From NCBI GenBank assembly GCA_963717385.1, contig CAVQWE010000003.1, positions 310,001-374,000 of the forward strand: a stretch of 64,000 nt of DNA, read 5' to 3'. Each line of letters opens with the position of its first letter. The stretch's first letter is position 1. The stretch is from Sva-07 sp963717385 (GTDB lineage: Bacteria; Actinomycetota; Acidimicrobiia; Acidimicrobiales; Ilumatobacteraceae). Of the stretch, positions 28,467 to 37,833 are shown piece after piece. The notes beneath the pieces were generated by a model. It did no database searches and had not been told where the DNA came from. It saw only the letters and a list, made by a program, of their open reading frames with translations. The position numbers were made by a program, and so were the translations under genes.

Positions 28467-30561
28467 ATGTCGGAGACGCTCACACCCGAGGAACTGTTGC
28501 TGCAGGCGGCGCCGGCGAGCAACTACGCAGCGCTCGACGATGCGAAATTCCGCGTGGTGTCCGATTTCCAGCCTGCCGGCGATCAGCCGCAGGCGATCGA
28601 GGCGCTCAGCACGGCCATCGACGCAGGAGAACGGTTCCAGACGCTGCTCGGCATCACCGGTTCGGGCAAGTCGGCAACCATTGCGTGGACCATCGAGAAG
28701 ACTCAGCGGCCCACGCTGATCCTGGCGCCGAACAAGTCGCTGGCGGCCCAACTCGCACAGGAGATGCGCGAGTTCTTCCCCGACAATCGGGTCGAGTACT
28801 TCGTCAGCTACTACGACTACTACCAGCCCGAGGCGTACATCCCGTCGCAGCGACACCTACATCGAGAAGGACTCCTCGATCAACGACGAGATCGACCGCC
28901 TGCGCCACTCGGCCACCGCCGCGCTGCTCACCCGCCGTGACGTGATCGTCGTCGCCTCGGTGTCGTGCATCTACGGCATGGGCAATCCCGACGAGTACCG
29001 GGGCAACCTGCTCGACCTGTCGGTCGGGGTCGACTACGACATGCGCAACATCCTGCGGCGCCTCGTCGACATGCAGTACGGGCGCAACGACATGACGCTC
29101 GGGCGCGGCAACTTCCGCGTCCGCGGCGACACGATCGAGGTGCACCCGGCCTACGAAGAGAGCGTGCTGCGCATCGAGATGTTCGGCGACACCGTCGACC
29201 GCATCACCACCATCGACCCGCTCACGGGCGAGCAGCTCAGCGAGATGCAGCGTGCGCACGTGTTCCCCGCTACGCACTACGTCACCGGACCCGAACGGCT
29301 GCGCACCGCAATGGCCGGTATCGAAGTCGAACTGCAGGAGCGACTGAAGGACTTCGAGGAGAACGACAAGCTGCTCGAAGCGCAGCGGTTGCGGATGCGC
29401 ACCCAGTACGACCTCGAGATGATGAGCGAGGTCGGGTACTGCAACGGCATCGAGAACTACTCGATGCACATGGACGGCCGTGTACCGGGCGAGCCGCCGT
29501 TCACCCTCCTCGACTACTTTCCCGACGACTACCTGCTCGTCATCGACGAGAGCCACGTCGCGGTGCCACAGCTCCACGGGCAGTTCGCCGGCGACCGCAG
29601 TCGCAAGGACATGCTGGTCGACCACGGCTTTCGCCTGCCGTCGGCGCGCGACAACCGTCCGCTCACGTTCGAAGAGGTGCTGGAGCGCGTCAATCAGTGT
29701 GTGTTCCTGTCGGCCACGCCGAGTCCCTACGAGCTTCGAGTGTCGGGCGACAACATCGTCGAACAGATCGTTCGCCCCACCGGCCTGGTCGATCCCGAGG
29801 CGATCATCCGGCCCACCAAGGGCCAGATCGACGATCTGATGGAGATGGTCAACGGTCGCATCGCCAAGGGCGACCGGGTGCTCGTCACCACACTCACCAA
29901 GAAGATGGCCGAGGACCTCACCGACTACCTGCTCGAGCAGGGATTGCGGGTGCGGTATCTGCACTCCAACATCGACACGATCCAGCGCATCGAGATCTTG
30001 CGAGGGCTCCGACTCGGCGACTTCGACGTGCTCGTCGGCATCAACCTGCTGCGTGAGGGTCTCGACCTGCCCGAGGTGTCGTTGGTGTGCATCCTCGACG
30101 CCGACAAGGAAGGATTCCTGCGGTCGGAAACGTCGCTGATCCAGACCATGGGTCGCGCGGCGCGCAACGTCGATGGTCAGGTGGTGATGTACGCCGACAA
30201 GATCACCCGGTCGATGCAGGCAGCGATCGACGAAACCCAGCGTCGCCGCAAGGTGCAGATCGCGTACAACACCGAACACAACATCAACCCCCAAACGATC
30301 CGCAAGGCCGTCGGCGACATCTTGTCGCTCTTGCGCCCCGACGATTCGGCGCCGATTCCCGGGAAAGATCGGCGTCGCCAGCGCGAGCGTGACAAGGTCC
30401 AGCGCGACCTCAAGTCGCTGCCGCAGCAGGAGCTCGCCCGACTCATCCAGACGCTCGAAGAGGAGATGCACGAAGCGTCGGCCGAGCTGAAGTTCGAGTA
30501 CGCCGCCAAGCTCCGCGACGAGATCAACGATCTCCGCCGCGAGCTTCGCGACGCCCAGTAG
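28467..30561 (+). CDS. uvrB: Excinuclease ABC subunit B, one frameshift
   Basis: About 697 residues. UvrB is the damage-verifying helicase-like subunit of nucleotide excision repair. Features are GITGSGKSAT (Walker A), the beta-hairpin YYDYYQPEAYIP, ESHVAVPQ with Asp-Glu before it (Walker B), helicase motifs (INLLREGLDLPEV, QTMGRAARN) and the C-terminal UVR domain that meets UvrC. After AYIPS one extra C at about 28850 shifts the frame; without it the normal SDTYIEKDSSINDEIDR region reads through. Given that all the rest is conserved, error is more likely than loss. LexA box 28436-28447 predicts SOS induction. Confidence 0.93.
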
Positions 30562-30913
30562 CCCTCGGGCTCTGGTGGATCCTGACCCGGATCGCCACGA
30601 GCGCAGCGAAGACGGCGATTGGGATCAGTGCCATCCACGACTTTCGGTTCATGCAGGCTTCGTCTCGACGGTCGCCCCACAGCCCGTTGCAGTCGATGTC
30701 GACCATCAGACTGATGACCAACGCTGCGCCGACCGCAATCACCGTGAGGGCGACCCAGGCGAAGCACTCGAGGACCGCGAGAACCCGCGATCGCCGGACT
30801 TCTCGGACTTTTCGGACACTTCGGACACAGCCGTCGCTGCAGCGACGGATCGGCGAGATCGAGGGCTCACTGGAACTCCTCGCAGAACTGTTCGAGCAGC
30901 GACTGCTGCTCAC
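30524..30913 (-). CDS. Small membrane protein of unknown function
   Basis: Up to 129 residues, unrecognised. Two hydrophobic helices (LECFAWVALTVIAVGAALVI and MALIPIAVFAALVAIRV) flank a short polar loop with cysteines (DIDCNGLWGDRRDEACMN), suggesting a hairpin with a possible disulfide. The GTG at 30913 overlaps the end of the upstream polytopic membrane gene by 47 bases, so the real start may lie later, before the first helix. The 3' end overlaps uvrB by 38 bases. The membrane pattern supports a real gene, but the boundaries are uncertain. Confidence 0.5.
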   Translation of the reverse strand: MSSSRCSNSSARSSSEPSISPIRRCSDGCVRSVRKVREVRRSRVLAVLECFAWVALTVIAVGAALVISLMVDIDCNGLWGDRRDEACMNRKSWMALIPIAVFAALVAIRVRIHQSPRATGRREARGGDR

Positions 30914-33405
30914 CGCTGCGACGACCGACGGGCAGGAGTGGCCGCTCCGAGCGTTCGATCAGTGCGGCGATCGCAAGGAGGCCGACGCCGCCGACGGCGA
31001 TCCAGACCCATGTCGGTGTTGCAGCGAGGCGAGTGCCGGCCGAGACGACGATCGTGGCGACCACCAGGAGCGTGCCGAGCACGAGCGGTGCGCCGAGACG
31101 TCGCACACCGCCGATCGCAAGTGTGAGCACCCCGAGGATCAGGGCGGCGAACGTCGCCCAGTCGGTACCGGCTTCGAGTTGCGTGGCGATCAACCAGGTG
31201 CTGGCCATGCCCAGCCCGGGGGAGTAGGCGAGCCACGACGACACGGGGAACGCCCGGCGCAGGAGCCAGCCACCGACCAGCAGCGCCGCCGTCACCGCCG
31301 CGAGGGCGACATCGCCGCCGTCCGCTCCGTACGGGGCAATGGCGTCGATCACCCACTGGTTGGTTCCGGTCGTCCACCACAGGCTGATCGTGGCGCCGAC
31401 CGTCAGTGCGGCGCCGGCCGGGATGGCCCAGCGGCGACCAGTGGACACACCGACCGCAGCAACCTGCGCGCCGAGCACCGCCAGCGCAATGGATGTGAAG
31501 ATCGAGCTGGCCCCGCCGCTCGCCACCACGGCGACGGCCGAGGCGACGAGGCCCGCTGTCTGACCGACGACCATGCGACGGTCCACCGCAGCGAGCCCGG
31601 CGAGTCCGATCCCGACGAGGCTCGCGGCAATCGTGCTGGTACCGGCATCCACGCCGGCCGCAACCAGTGCCAGTCCTCCAGCGACCGTGGCGATCGCAGC
31701 GGCGATGTGGGCCCTCGTGCTCGTGATCGATCGCGATGTTCCGGCGACGGCGACCGCGTAGAGCGCCACTGCAGACACCTGGAACCAGCCGATTTCGAAG
31801 TCGGGGTTGTCGGTGACCACGATGAACGCGGCGTACCCGGCGACTCCGAGCGGCCACACCGAACGCTCCGGGCGGATGCCGACGCCGACGGCGATCAGGG
31901 CGATGAACAGCAGCGTGCCCAGTTGTGGGGGTGACCATGCAGCCTGATCGGCCACACCTTCGGCGATCACACGGACGCTCAGGGAGGCAACTGCTGCTGC
32001 CACGATCATTCGGAACCCCGCATCCCTGCGACCGACCACGGAACAGCTCACGACGGTGACGGCACCGGCGACGGTCAGAGCGACGAGCCAGAACGCAGCG
32101 GAACCCTCGTCGACGAACGCAGCGAATGCCACCCAGGCGGCCAAGCTCGCTGTCGTTGCGTCCCACGACGACCACGGCGTGATGGCGCTGATGGCGACCC
32201 AACCGGCCAGCGCAGCGATCGCCACGGTCCACATCGGTGCGCCGGCCATTGCGAGTGCCGCCAACGACTGCTCCGCTCGCAGCGAGCGGAGCAATGGAGC
32301 GCCATGAGCCACCGGAGCGTCGGGCGCTGCCGGCAGTTGCGGCGATCAACGCGATGGACCACAGCGCGAGTGGGATGTACCAACGGGAGGAAGCGACTTC
32401 GCCGGCCGACGCGTCCCACCGTGCAATCAAGGCGACGAACGGCGACACCAATGCTGCTGTGCCGAGGACGGTGCCGAGCGGAACGGTGACGGTGCGGGCG
32501 AGTTCGTGCCAGACCGACTCGGTACGTGTCGCCGCCACCGACTCCGCAGCGAGCACGGCGATCGCCGGCACGCAGAACCACACCACCGCGCCGAAGTTGC
32601 CGCTCACCAACGACGTCACCACGCCCGAGCCGAGGACGGCCAGGCTCGCCACGGCGAGCGGTGCGTTCTGCAAGCGATGGGCGATCACGCCGATGACGAG
32701 CGCAGCGATCGCACACGACAGCGGCGCCGACCACACGAGCACGTCGCCCGTCGCACCGATGCGGGCCAGCGTTCCCGTTCCGATGCCGGCGTCGGCGAGG
32801 CCCACCAGCATCGGCGAAGCGCCGACGGTGACGGCGAGTGCCAACGTGCGGCGCGTCGACCCGAGCAGCAGCGCGATGGCCGCCCCGATGGCACCGATCA
32901 CGGGGGCCGGGATCGAGGTCAGTGCGGCGGCGCCGACGGCGGCCAAGCCGAATGCCACGACCGTGGCGGCCTTCAGCGGAGCGACGTCCCATCGTCGCGA
33001 CTGCACCTCGGTGGCCACGAGTGCAGCGAGCCCGCCGACGAGCGTACACACGGTCCACGGTTGGCTCAGTGTGGCGGCTGCGGCGATGCCGACCGGAGCG
33101 GTGAGGCAGGCAGCAAGCGTGGCCAGTGAGGTCGCCGTGGTGGGGAAGCGTCGACGCCCCGCCTCAGCGGCGAAGTACACAGCCAACAGCGAGGCGACCA
33201 GTCCGGAGAACCGCACGACCGGATCGATCGACTGCCAGTTGCCGGCGACCACGATGATCGACGCCACCAGCAGCAGTGACGCTCCGGCGGCAGCCAGCCA
33301 ACCTGCGGCGGACAGGCGGGGGAGTGAGCGATCGACCGTGGGTTGCATCGGGCTCGACGGTGAAGGCCACGGCGGCGCCGGTGGTGGGAACGAGGTGTTG
33401 TCCAT
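30867..33405 (-). CDS. Large polytopic membrane protein (DUF2157-like), one frameshift
   Basis: About 845 residues made almost wholly of hydrophobic helices, over 20 of them, after a short Pro-rich N-terminus. The start resembles DUF2157-type proteins (LSAAGWLAAAGASLLLVASIIVVAGNW), a family of unknown role. The first part (to about 32290) and the second are in different frames; the switch falls on or beside a perfect 23-base palindrome (32270-32292). Joining them gives one continuous Ala/Val/Gly-rich membrane protein. It lies upstream of the small membrane protein and downstream of the two-component genes. Confidence 0.7.
32270..32292. repeat. Perfect 23-nt palindrome inside the polytopic membrane gene
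   Basis: GCTCCGCTCGC, one A, then its exact complement. It coincides with the frame change in the membrane protein gene. A hairpin this strong is a classic site for sequencing compression. Confidence 0.7.
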
Positions 33406-33486
33406 GACCCCGATCGTGCGCGATTCGGCCGCTGGGCGCTATCCGGTGAATCCCCCAGACGCTCCTGGGGTACTCGCCGCGCAGGC

Positions 33487-34137
33487 TCAATCGAGCCCGT
33501 GCTCGACGGCGTAGCGAACGAGATCGCTACGGCGCGAGAGATGGAGCTTGCCGAGGATGTTGCGCACGTGGTTCTCGGCGGTCTTCGGCGAGATGTCGAG
33601 CTCGGCACCGATCTCTTTGTACGTGTGGCCGCGGGCGACGAGCTGCAACACCTGACGCTCTCGCTCCGTCAGTGGGTTGGTGTCGGCCGCTTTCGCGAGT
33701 CGACGGAACTCGCCCAGCACGAGTGCTGCGAGCGACGGTGAGAACACCGGTTCACCCGCCGCAGCCGCCAGCAGGGAGGATCGGATCTCGGCGATCGGTG
33801 CACTCTTCACCAGGTAGCCCGCAGCTCCGGCGGCGACGGCGTCGAGCAGGTCGCCTTCGGCCTCGCTCACGGTGAGTATCACGATCGGGCAGACGGTGGC
33901 GCACGCCTCGACGACGGCCAGCCCGCCACCGCGAGGCATGTGGAGGTCGGACACGACGAGGTCGGGCCGGCGTGCCGTGATCACGTCGATGGCCCCGTCG
34001 GCGTCGTCGGCCTCACCGACCACCTGGAACCGATCCCCGAGTTCGCCGCGTAGACCCGACCGCATCAGTTCGTGATCGTCGGCCAGCACGACCCGGATCA
34101 TCGGGGTCTGGTGCTCGCTCGGCGGCTGTTCGTTCAC
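33487..34137 (-). CDS. NarL/FixJ-family response regulator
   Basis: 216 residues. The receiver domain has the acidic pair LADDHE (residues 19-23), phosphoacceptor Asp64 in VVSDLHMP, and Lys111. A LuxR-type helix-turn-helix fills the C-terminus (LTERERQVLQLVARG ... SPKTAENHVRNIL). The GTG start overlaps the kinase stop by four bases (GTGA), so the pair is cotranslated. As a cytosolic dimer it would bind promoter DNA when phosphorylated. The targets are unknown; the membrane genes downstream on the same strand are candidates. Confidence 0.93.
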   Translation of the reverse strand: MNEQPPSEHQTPMIRVVLADDHELMRSGLRGELGDRFQVVGEADDADGAIDVITARRPDLVVSDLHMPRGGGLAVVEACATVCPIVILTVSEAEGDLLDAVAAGAAGYLVKSAPIAEIRSSLLAAAAGEPVFSPSLAALVLGEFRRLAKAADTNPLTERERQVLQLVARGHTYKEIGAELDISPKTAENHVRNILGKLHLSRRSDLVRYAVEHGLD

Positions 34138-35273
34138 GTCGACCACACTCGCACCTCGGTGCCGGTTCCCGTTGCACTCACCACCTCGGACCGGCCGCCG
34201 ACATCGCGGATGCGTGCGACGATCGACTCGTCGATGCCGTGGCTCGCACGCTGCTCGTCGACATCGAAGCCGCACCCGTCGTCGCGCACGGACGCGAACA
34301 CGTCACCGTCGTCGTCGGTCTCGACGAACACGACGATCCGACTGGGGCTCGCGTGTTCGAGCGCATTGGCCACGGCTTCGCCGATCGCAGCGGCGATGGC
34401 GTCGGCCACGTTCACCGGCGGCGGGAGCGCGGTGTCGATCACACTCACACTGATCGGCACGTGGGCGGCAGCGTCGTGGTGTCGGGCTGCCCGCTCGACC
34501 GCCGAGCGCACTCGCTGCTCCAGAGTGTCATCGGCTCGGCTGGTGCTCCCGAACAGGAAGCGACGGAGCTCGCGGTCGGCCTCTCGCGCCGTCCTCGCGA
34601 GGTCGGGGTCGCTGTCGGCCGTTCGACGCTCGACGAGAGCGAGCGTCTGCAGCACGGTGTCGTGGAGCACGCGTGCGATGTCGTCGCGGGCCCGCCGGTC
34701 AGCGATGTCGGCTTCGGCCTGTCGGAGCAGTTGTGCCTGCCAGCCGAACACGACCCCGGCGGCGGCGAAGAACAGCGATGTGGCCACCAGCGAGATGACG
34801 TGGCGAGTGCCCCAGTCGTCGAACTCGTTCAGCACCGCCCCTGCCCACTCCGCCGGCCCGAGCAGCAGGCCGAGGCTGCCGGCGATGATCGGGCCTCGGG
34901 CGAGTCCGATCGAGACCACGGCGATCAGGGGGTACTGCGTGGCCAGGCTCTGCGAGACCTCGAAGACGTGACCCTGCTCGAAGACCCAGCCGTCGACGAC
35001 GCTGAGGCCGATGGCCAGCGTCGCTTCGACGACGAGGAAACCGGTGTCGAACAGCCGTGCGGGCTCGTTTCGTACCGCCCAGGTGGTCCACGCGGAGACT
35101 CCCGCGACAGCGACGACGCACGACCACGCAGCCAGCGGATGGTCGATCGCCCCGCGTTCGGACGAGACGACCACGATGCCGACCATCCACAGCAGCGTGA
35201 GCCAGCGGGCGACCACGAGCGCCCGGGCGACGGTCACTGCCGTCGGAAAGACCGTTGTCTCGTGCTCAGGCAC
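34134..35273 (-). CDS. NarL-type sensor histidine kinase
   Basis: 379 residues. Five to six membrane helices (about 18-175) form a sensing module without a large extracellular domain. Then comes the HisKA_3 dimerisation helix with the phosphorylated His204 (ARVLHDTVLQTLAL) and a HATPase domain (GEAVANALEHA as N-box, DDGCGFD as G1, GTGTEVRVW as G2). It should autophosphorylate and pass phosphate to the coupled response regulator. The signal is unknown; a membrane-intrinsic stimulus is suggested by the short loops. Confidence 0.9.
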   Translation of the reverse strand: MPEHETTVFPTAVTVARALVVARWLTLLWMVGIVVVSSERGAIDHPLAAWSCVVAVAGVSAWTTWAVRNEPARLFDTGFLVVEATLAIGLSVVDGWVFEQGHVFEVSQSLATQYPLIAVVSIGLARGPIIAGSLGLLLGPAEWAGAVLNEFDDWGTRHVISLVATSLFFAAAGVVFGWQAQLLRQAEADIADRRARDDIARVLHDTVLQTLALVERRTADSDPDLARTAREADRELRRFLFGSTSRADDTLEQRVRSAVERAARHHDAAAHVPISVSVIDTALPPPVNVADAIAAAIGEAVANALEHASPSRIVVFVETDDDGDVFASVRDDGCGFDVDEQRASHGIDESIVARIRDVGGRSEVVSATGTGTEVRVWST

Positions 35274-35386
35274 GGAATGACTGTGCCAGAGCCGTCGGAC
35301 TCAGTGGGGGATTCCGCCTCGCGCGACTCCGAGCCGAGGTCGACGCCCTCCTCGCGAGCTCCGCGACGCCCAGTAGTGTCACCGGC

Positions 35387-35583
35387 GTGGGAAGCAGCAC
35401 GAGCAAGCCTCGCAAGGGCCACGAGAAGCCGAAGCATCTGCCGAAGGTCGGTACACCGGCCAACGAGCAGTGGGAACACAACGAGCATCGAGGCCAACGT
35501 CTTCGGCTCAGGCGGCCAAGATGGTCGCGATCGGGATCATCGGCATCCTCGCCGTGATCGGCGTGCTGATCCTCACACTCTGA
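35387..35583 (+). CDS. Small single-span membrane protein, frameshifted
   Basis: About 65 residues from GTG 35387. The basic, polar N-terminus (SSTSKPRKGHEKPKHLPKVG) and the hydrophobic C-terminal helix (MVAIGIIGILAVIGVLILTL) are in different frames. One missing base between about 35490 and 35515 would join them. Short actinobacterial proteins with this layout (Lys-rich head, one tail anchor) are common and uncharacterised. It precedes the K+ channel gene by 51 bases. Confidence 0.5.
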
Positions 35584-35634
35584 GCACCTCGAAGCCCTCG
35601 CACAAGTGCCATCATCGAGCCCGGTGAGCTGCAC

Positions 35635-37446
35635 ATGCTGAAATCGCTGGGGGCGACGATCGCTCAAGTCACCCAGCGCGTGCGGGTGAATGAACCGGAC
35701 GATCCGGGACGGTCGCTGCAGCACTTCGAACGCGCCCAGCGCGCCGCAGAGCAGGCCGAGCGGCGCCGACGCCAGAAGACGTTCCTGCTGCTCGCGGTGG
35801 TGTTCGTCGTGATGGTGGCCGTGTTCAGCACGGTCTTCCACACGCTCATGGAATACGAGGACCGGTCGTATTCGTGGGCGACGAGCATCTATTGGACGCT
35901 CACCACGATGACCACCTTGGGCTTCGGTGACATCACGTTCGAGTCCGATGCGGGACGCATCTTCTCGGTGGTCGTGTTGCTCGCCGGCTCGACGTTCCTG
36001 CTGGTGATGCTGCCGTTCGTGTTCATCCAGTTCGTGTTCATGCCGTGGATGACCGAGCGCGAGCGCCGTCGGGCGCCGCGAGTGTTGCCGGCGTCGACGT
36101 CCGGGCATCTGCTGCTCACCCAACTCGGTCCGGTCGAGGCGGCGATCATCGAACGGGCCGACCAGGCCGAGGTGCCGTACGTGCTGATCGTCGACGATGT
36201 GGCCGAGGCGGGGTTGCTTCACGACGAGGGTCGCAACGTGATGGTCGGTGCGCTCGACGACCCGGAGACGTATCGCAACGCTCGGGTCGACCAGGCGGCG
36301 CTGGTGATCGCCACACAATCCGATCAGATCAACACCAACATTGCGTTCACGGTGCGTGAGATCGCGCCCGGCGTCGAGATCGTCGCCAGTGCCAACTCGC
36401 CGGCGTCGGTCGACATCCTCGAGATCGCCGGTGCCGATCACATCGTGCAGCTCGGGGAGATCCTCGGTTCGGCGATGGCGGCGCGGACCTTCGGGTTGGC
36501 CGGCAACAGTCACGTGATCGGCGACTTCGCCGGGCTCCAGATCGCCGAGGCCAGCCCGATGGGAACCGATCTTCTCGGCAAGAGCCTGGCCGAGGCCCAG
36601 CTGCGCAAACGGCTCGGGGTGAGCATCATCGGCGTGTGGCGTCGCGGTGATTTCTCGATCGCAACAGCGGACACCGTGCTCACCGACTCGTCGATGCTCA
36701 TCCTCGCCGGCACGGCCGAGCAGCTCGCCGCCTACGACGAGTGCTACGCGACGAATTCGACGGCACCGAACCGGGCGGTCATCATCGGTGGCGGTCGTGT
36801 GGGGCGTGCGATCGCTGCGGCGTTCGCAGTCGAGGGCATCGAGTCGGTGATCATCGAGCAGCTGGCCGAACGCCAACGTGAAGGGGCGAACTACGTGATC
36901 GGCGACGCAGCCGACCGGTCGGTGTTGGAGGCGGCTGGCATCGACGAGGCGGGCGCGATCCTCATCACCACCCACGACGACAACGTCAACGTCTACCTCA
37001 CTCGGTACTGCCGCGGGTTGCGGCCCGACGCCCGGATCGTCTCTCGCTCGAAGCTCGACCGAAACGTGTCGACGCTCTACCGGGCCGGGGCCGACGCGGT
37101 GTTGTCGTACGCCGGAACGGGCTCTGCTGCGATCTGGAATCACCTGCGCGGCGACGAAACGGTCCTGGTCGCTCAAGGACTCAATGTCTTTCGCACACCG
37201 ATCCCGAAGGAGCTCGTGGGCACCACGCTCGCAGCAGCGCACGTACACCGACGGACTCACTGCAACGTCGTGGCCGTCGAACGCGATGGTGTGCTCGAAG
37301 GAAATCCTGACCCGAACGTGCCATTGCCGGCGGCGGGCGAGTTGGTGCTGGTCGGCACCGATGTCGCCGAAGCCAAGTTCTCCGAAGAGTTCCCGCACGC
37401 TCGTCGTCGCCCATCGCTGCGCCGCGGAGAGCGGCGTGGCCGGTGA
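35635..37446 (+). CDS. Potassium channel protein with two RCK (TrkA-N/TrkA-C) modules
   Basis: 603 residues. Two membrane helices flank a pore loop with the selectivity filter TLGFGD (94-99), then two tandem cytosolic RCK units. The second nucleotide-binding motif is clear (VIIGGGRVGRAIAAAF), and the first is degenerate (YVLIVDDVAEAGLL). Each is followed by a TrkA-C-like part (GTDLLGKSLAEAQLRKRLGVSIIGVWR and VGTTLAAAHVHRRTHCNVVAVERDG). Such channels are gated by nucleotides or cations and control K+ flux. An inner-membrane location is certain; the ligand is unknown. Confidence 0.9.
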   Translation: MLKSLGATIAQVTQRVRVNEPDDPGRSLQHFERAQRAAEQAERRRRQKTFLLLAVVFVVMVAVFSTVFHTLMEYEDRSYSWATSIYWTLTTMTTLGFGDITFESDAGRIFSVVVLLAGSTFLLVMLPFVFIQFVFMPWMTERERRRAPRVLPASTSGHLLLTQLGPVEAAIIERADQAEVPYVLIVDDVAEAGLLHDEGRNVMVGALDDPETYRNARVDQAALVIATQSDQINTNIAFTVREIAPGVEIVASANSPASVDILEIAGADHIVQLGEILGSAMAARTFGLAGNSHVIGDFAGLQIAEASPMGTDLLGKSLAEAQLRKRLGVSIIGVWRRGDFSIATADTVLTDSSMLILAGTAEQLAAYDECYATNSTAPNRAVIIGGGRVGRAIAAAFAVEGIESVIIEQLAERQREGANYVIGDAADRSVLEAAGIDEAGAILITTHDDNVNVYLTRYCRGLRPDARIVSRSKLDRNVSTLYRAGADAVLSYAGTGSAAIWNHLRGDETVLVAQGLNVFRTPIPKELVGTTLAAAHVHRRTHCNVVAVERDGVLEGNPDPNVPLPAAGELVLVGTDVAEAKFSEEFPHARRRPSLRRGERRGR

Positions 37447-37471
37447 CGGCCCAGCGTCCTACGATGCGGCC

Positions 37472-37771
37472 ATGAGCATGCTTCGCCATGTGGTGATGTT
37501 CCGGTGGGCCGATGATGTCGACGACAGTCACGTCGCTGAGGTCGCTCGCCGTCTCGATGAGTTGCCGGCGGCGATTCCTGAGATCCGGGCGTACCGCCAC
37601 GGTCGGGATGTCGGGGTGAACGAGGGCAACTTCGACTACGTCGTCGTCGGCGACTTCGATTCGGTCGCCGACTACGTCGTGTACCGCGATCACCCGGTGC
37701 ACGCGGCGTTCATCGCCGACGTGATCGCCGGTCGGGTCGCGGATCGCGCAGCCGTGCAGTATCGCTGCTGA
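37472..37771 (+). CDS. Dabb (stress-responsive A/B barrel) domain protein
   Basis: 99 residues, one alpha-beta barrel domain. LRHVVMFRW at the start, LPEIRAYRHGRD-like middle and the YRDHPVHAAF segment are typical Dabb signatures. These small dimeric proteins are often of unknown role; some are cyclases or stress proteins. It lies 25 bases after the channel gene and 62 bases before uvrA. The LexA box lies in the latter gap. Confidence 0.87.
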   Translation: MSMLRHVVMFRWADDVDDSHVAEVARRLDELPAAIPEIRAYRHGRDVGVNEGNFDYVVVGDFDSVADYVVYRDHPVHAAFIADVIAGRVADRAAVQYRC

Positions 37772-37801
37772 CACCCGCTCGAAACCCGATTCCATCGAGC
37801 G

Positions 37802-37813
37802 GAACACATGTTC
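37802..37813 (+). promoter_or_regulatory. LexA (SOS) box of uvrA
   Basis: GAACACATGTTC fits GAAC-N4-GTTC and is itself fully palindromic in the half sites (CGGAACAC/ATGTTCGG). It ends 20 bases before the uvrA ATG, almost the same distance as at uvrB (19 bases). SOS control of uvrA is therefore likely. Confidence 0.8.
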
Positions 37814-37833
37814 GGCGCTAGGATCTGACGGCG

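Noticed and set aside
30537..30561. Mobile element boundary at the uvrB 3' end (matching the echo at 35352)
   Set aside because: No terminal repeat, target duplication or transposase accompanies it; left only as a weak observation.
31403..32307. Short Ser/Thr/Ala-rich plus-strand frames opposite the membrane protein gene
   Set aside because: Shadow frames of a hydrophobic, Ala/Val-coding gene; no ribosome-binding site or homology.
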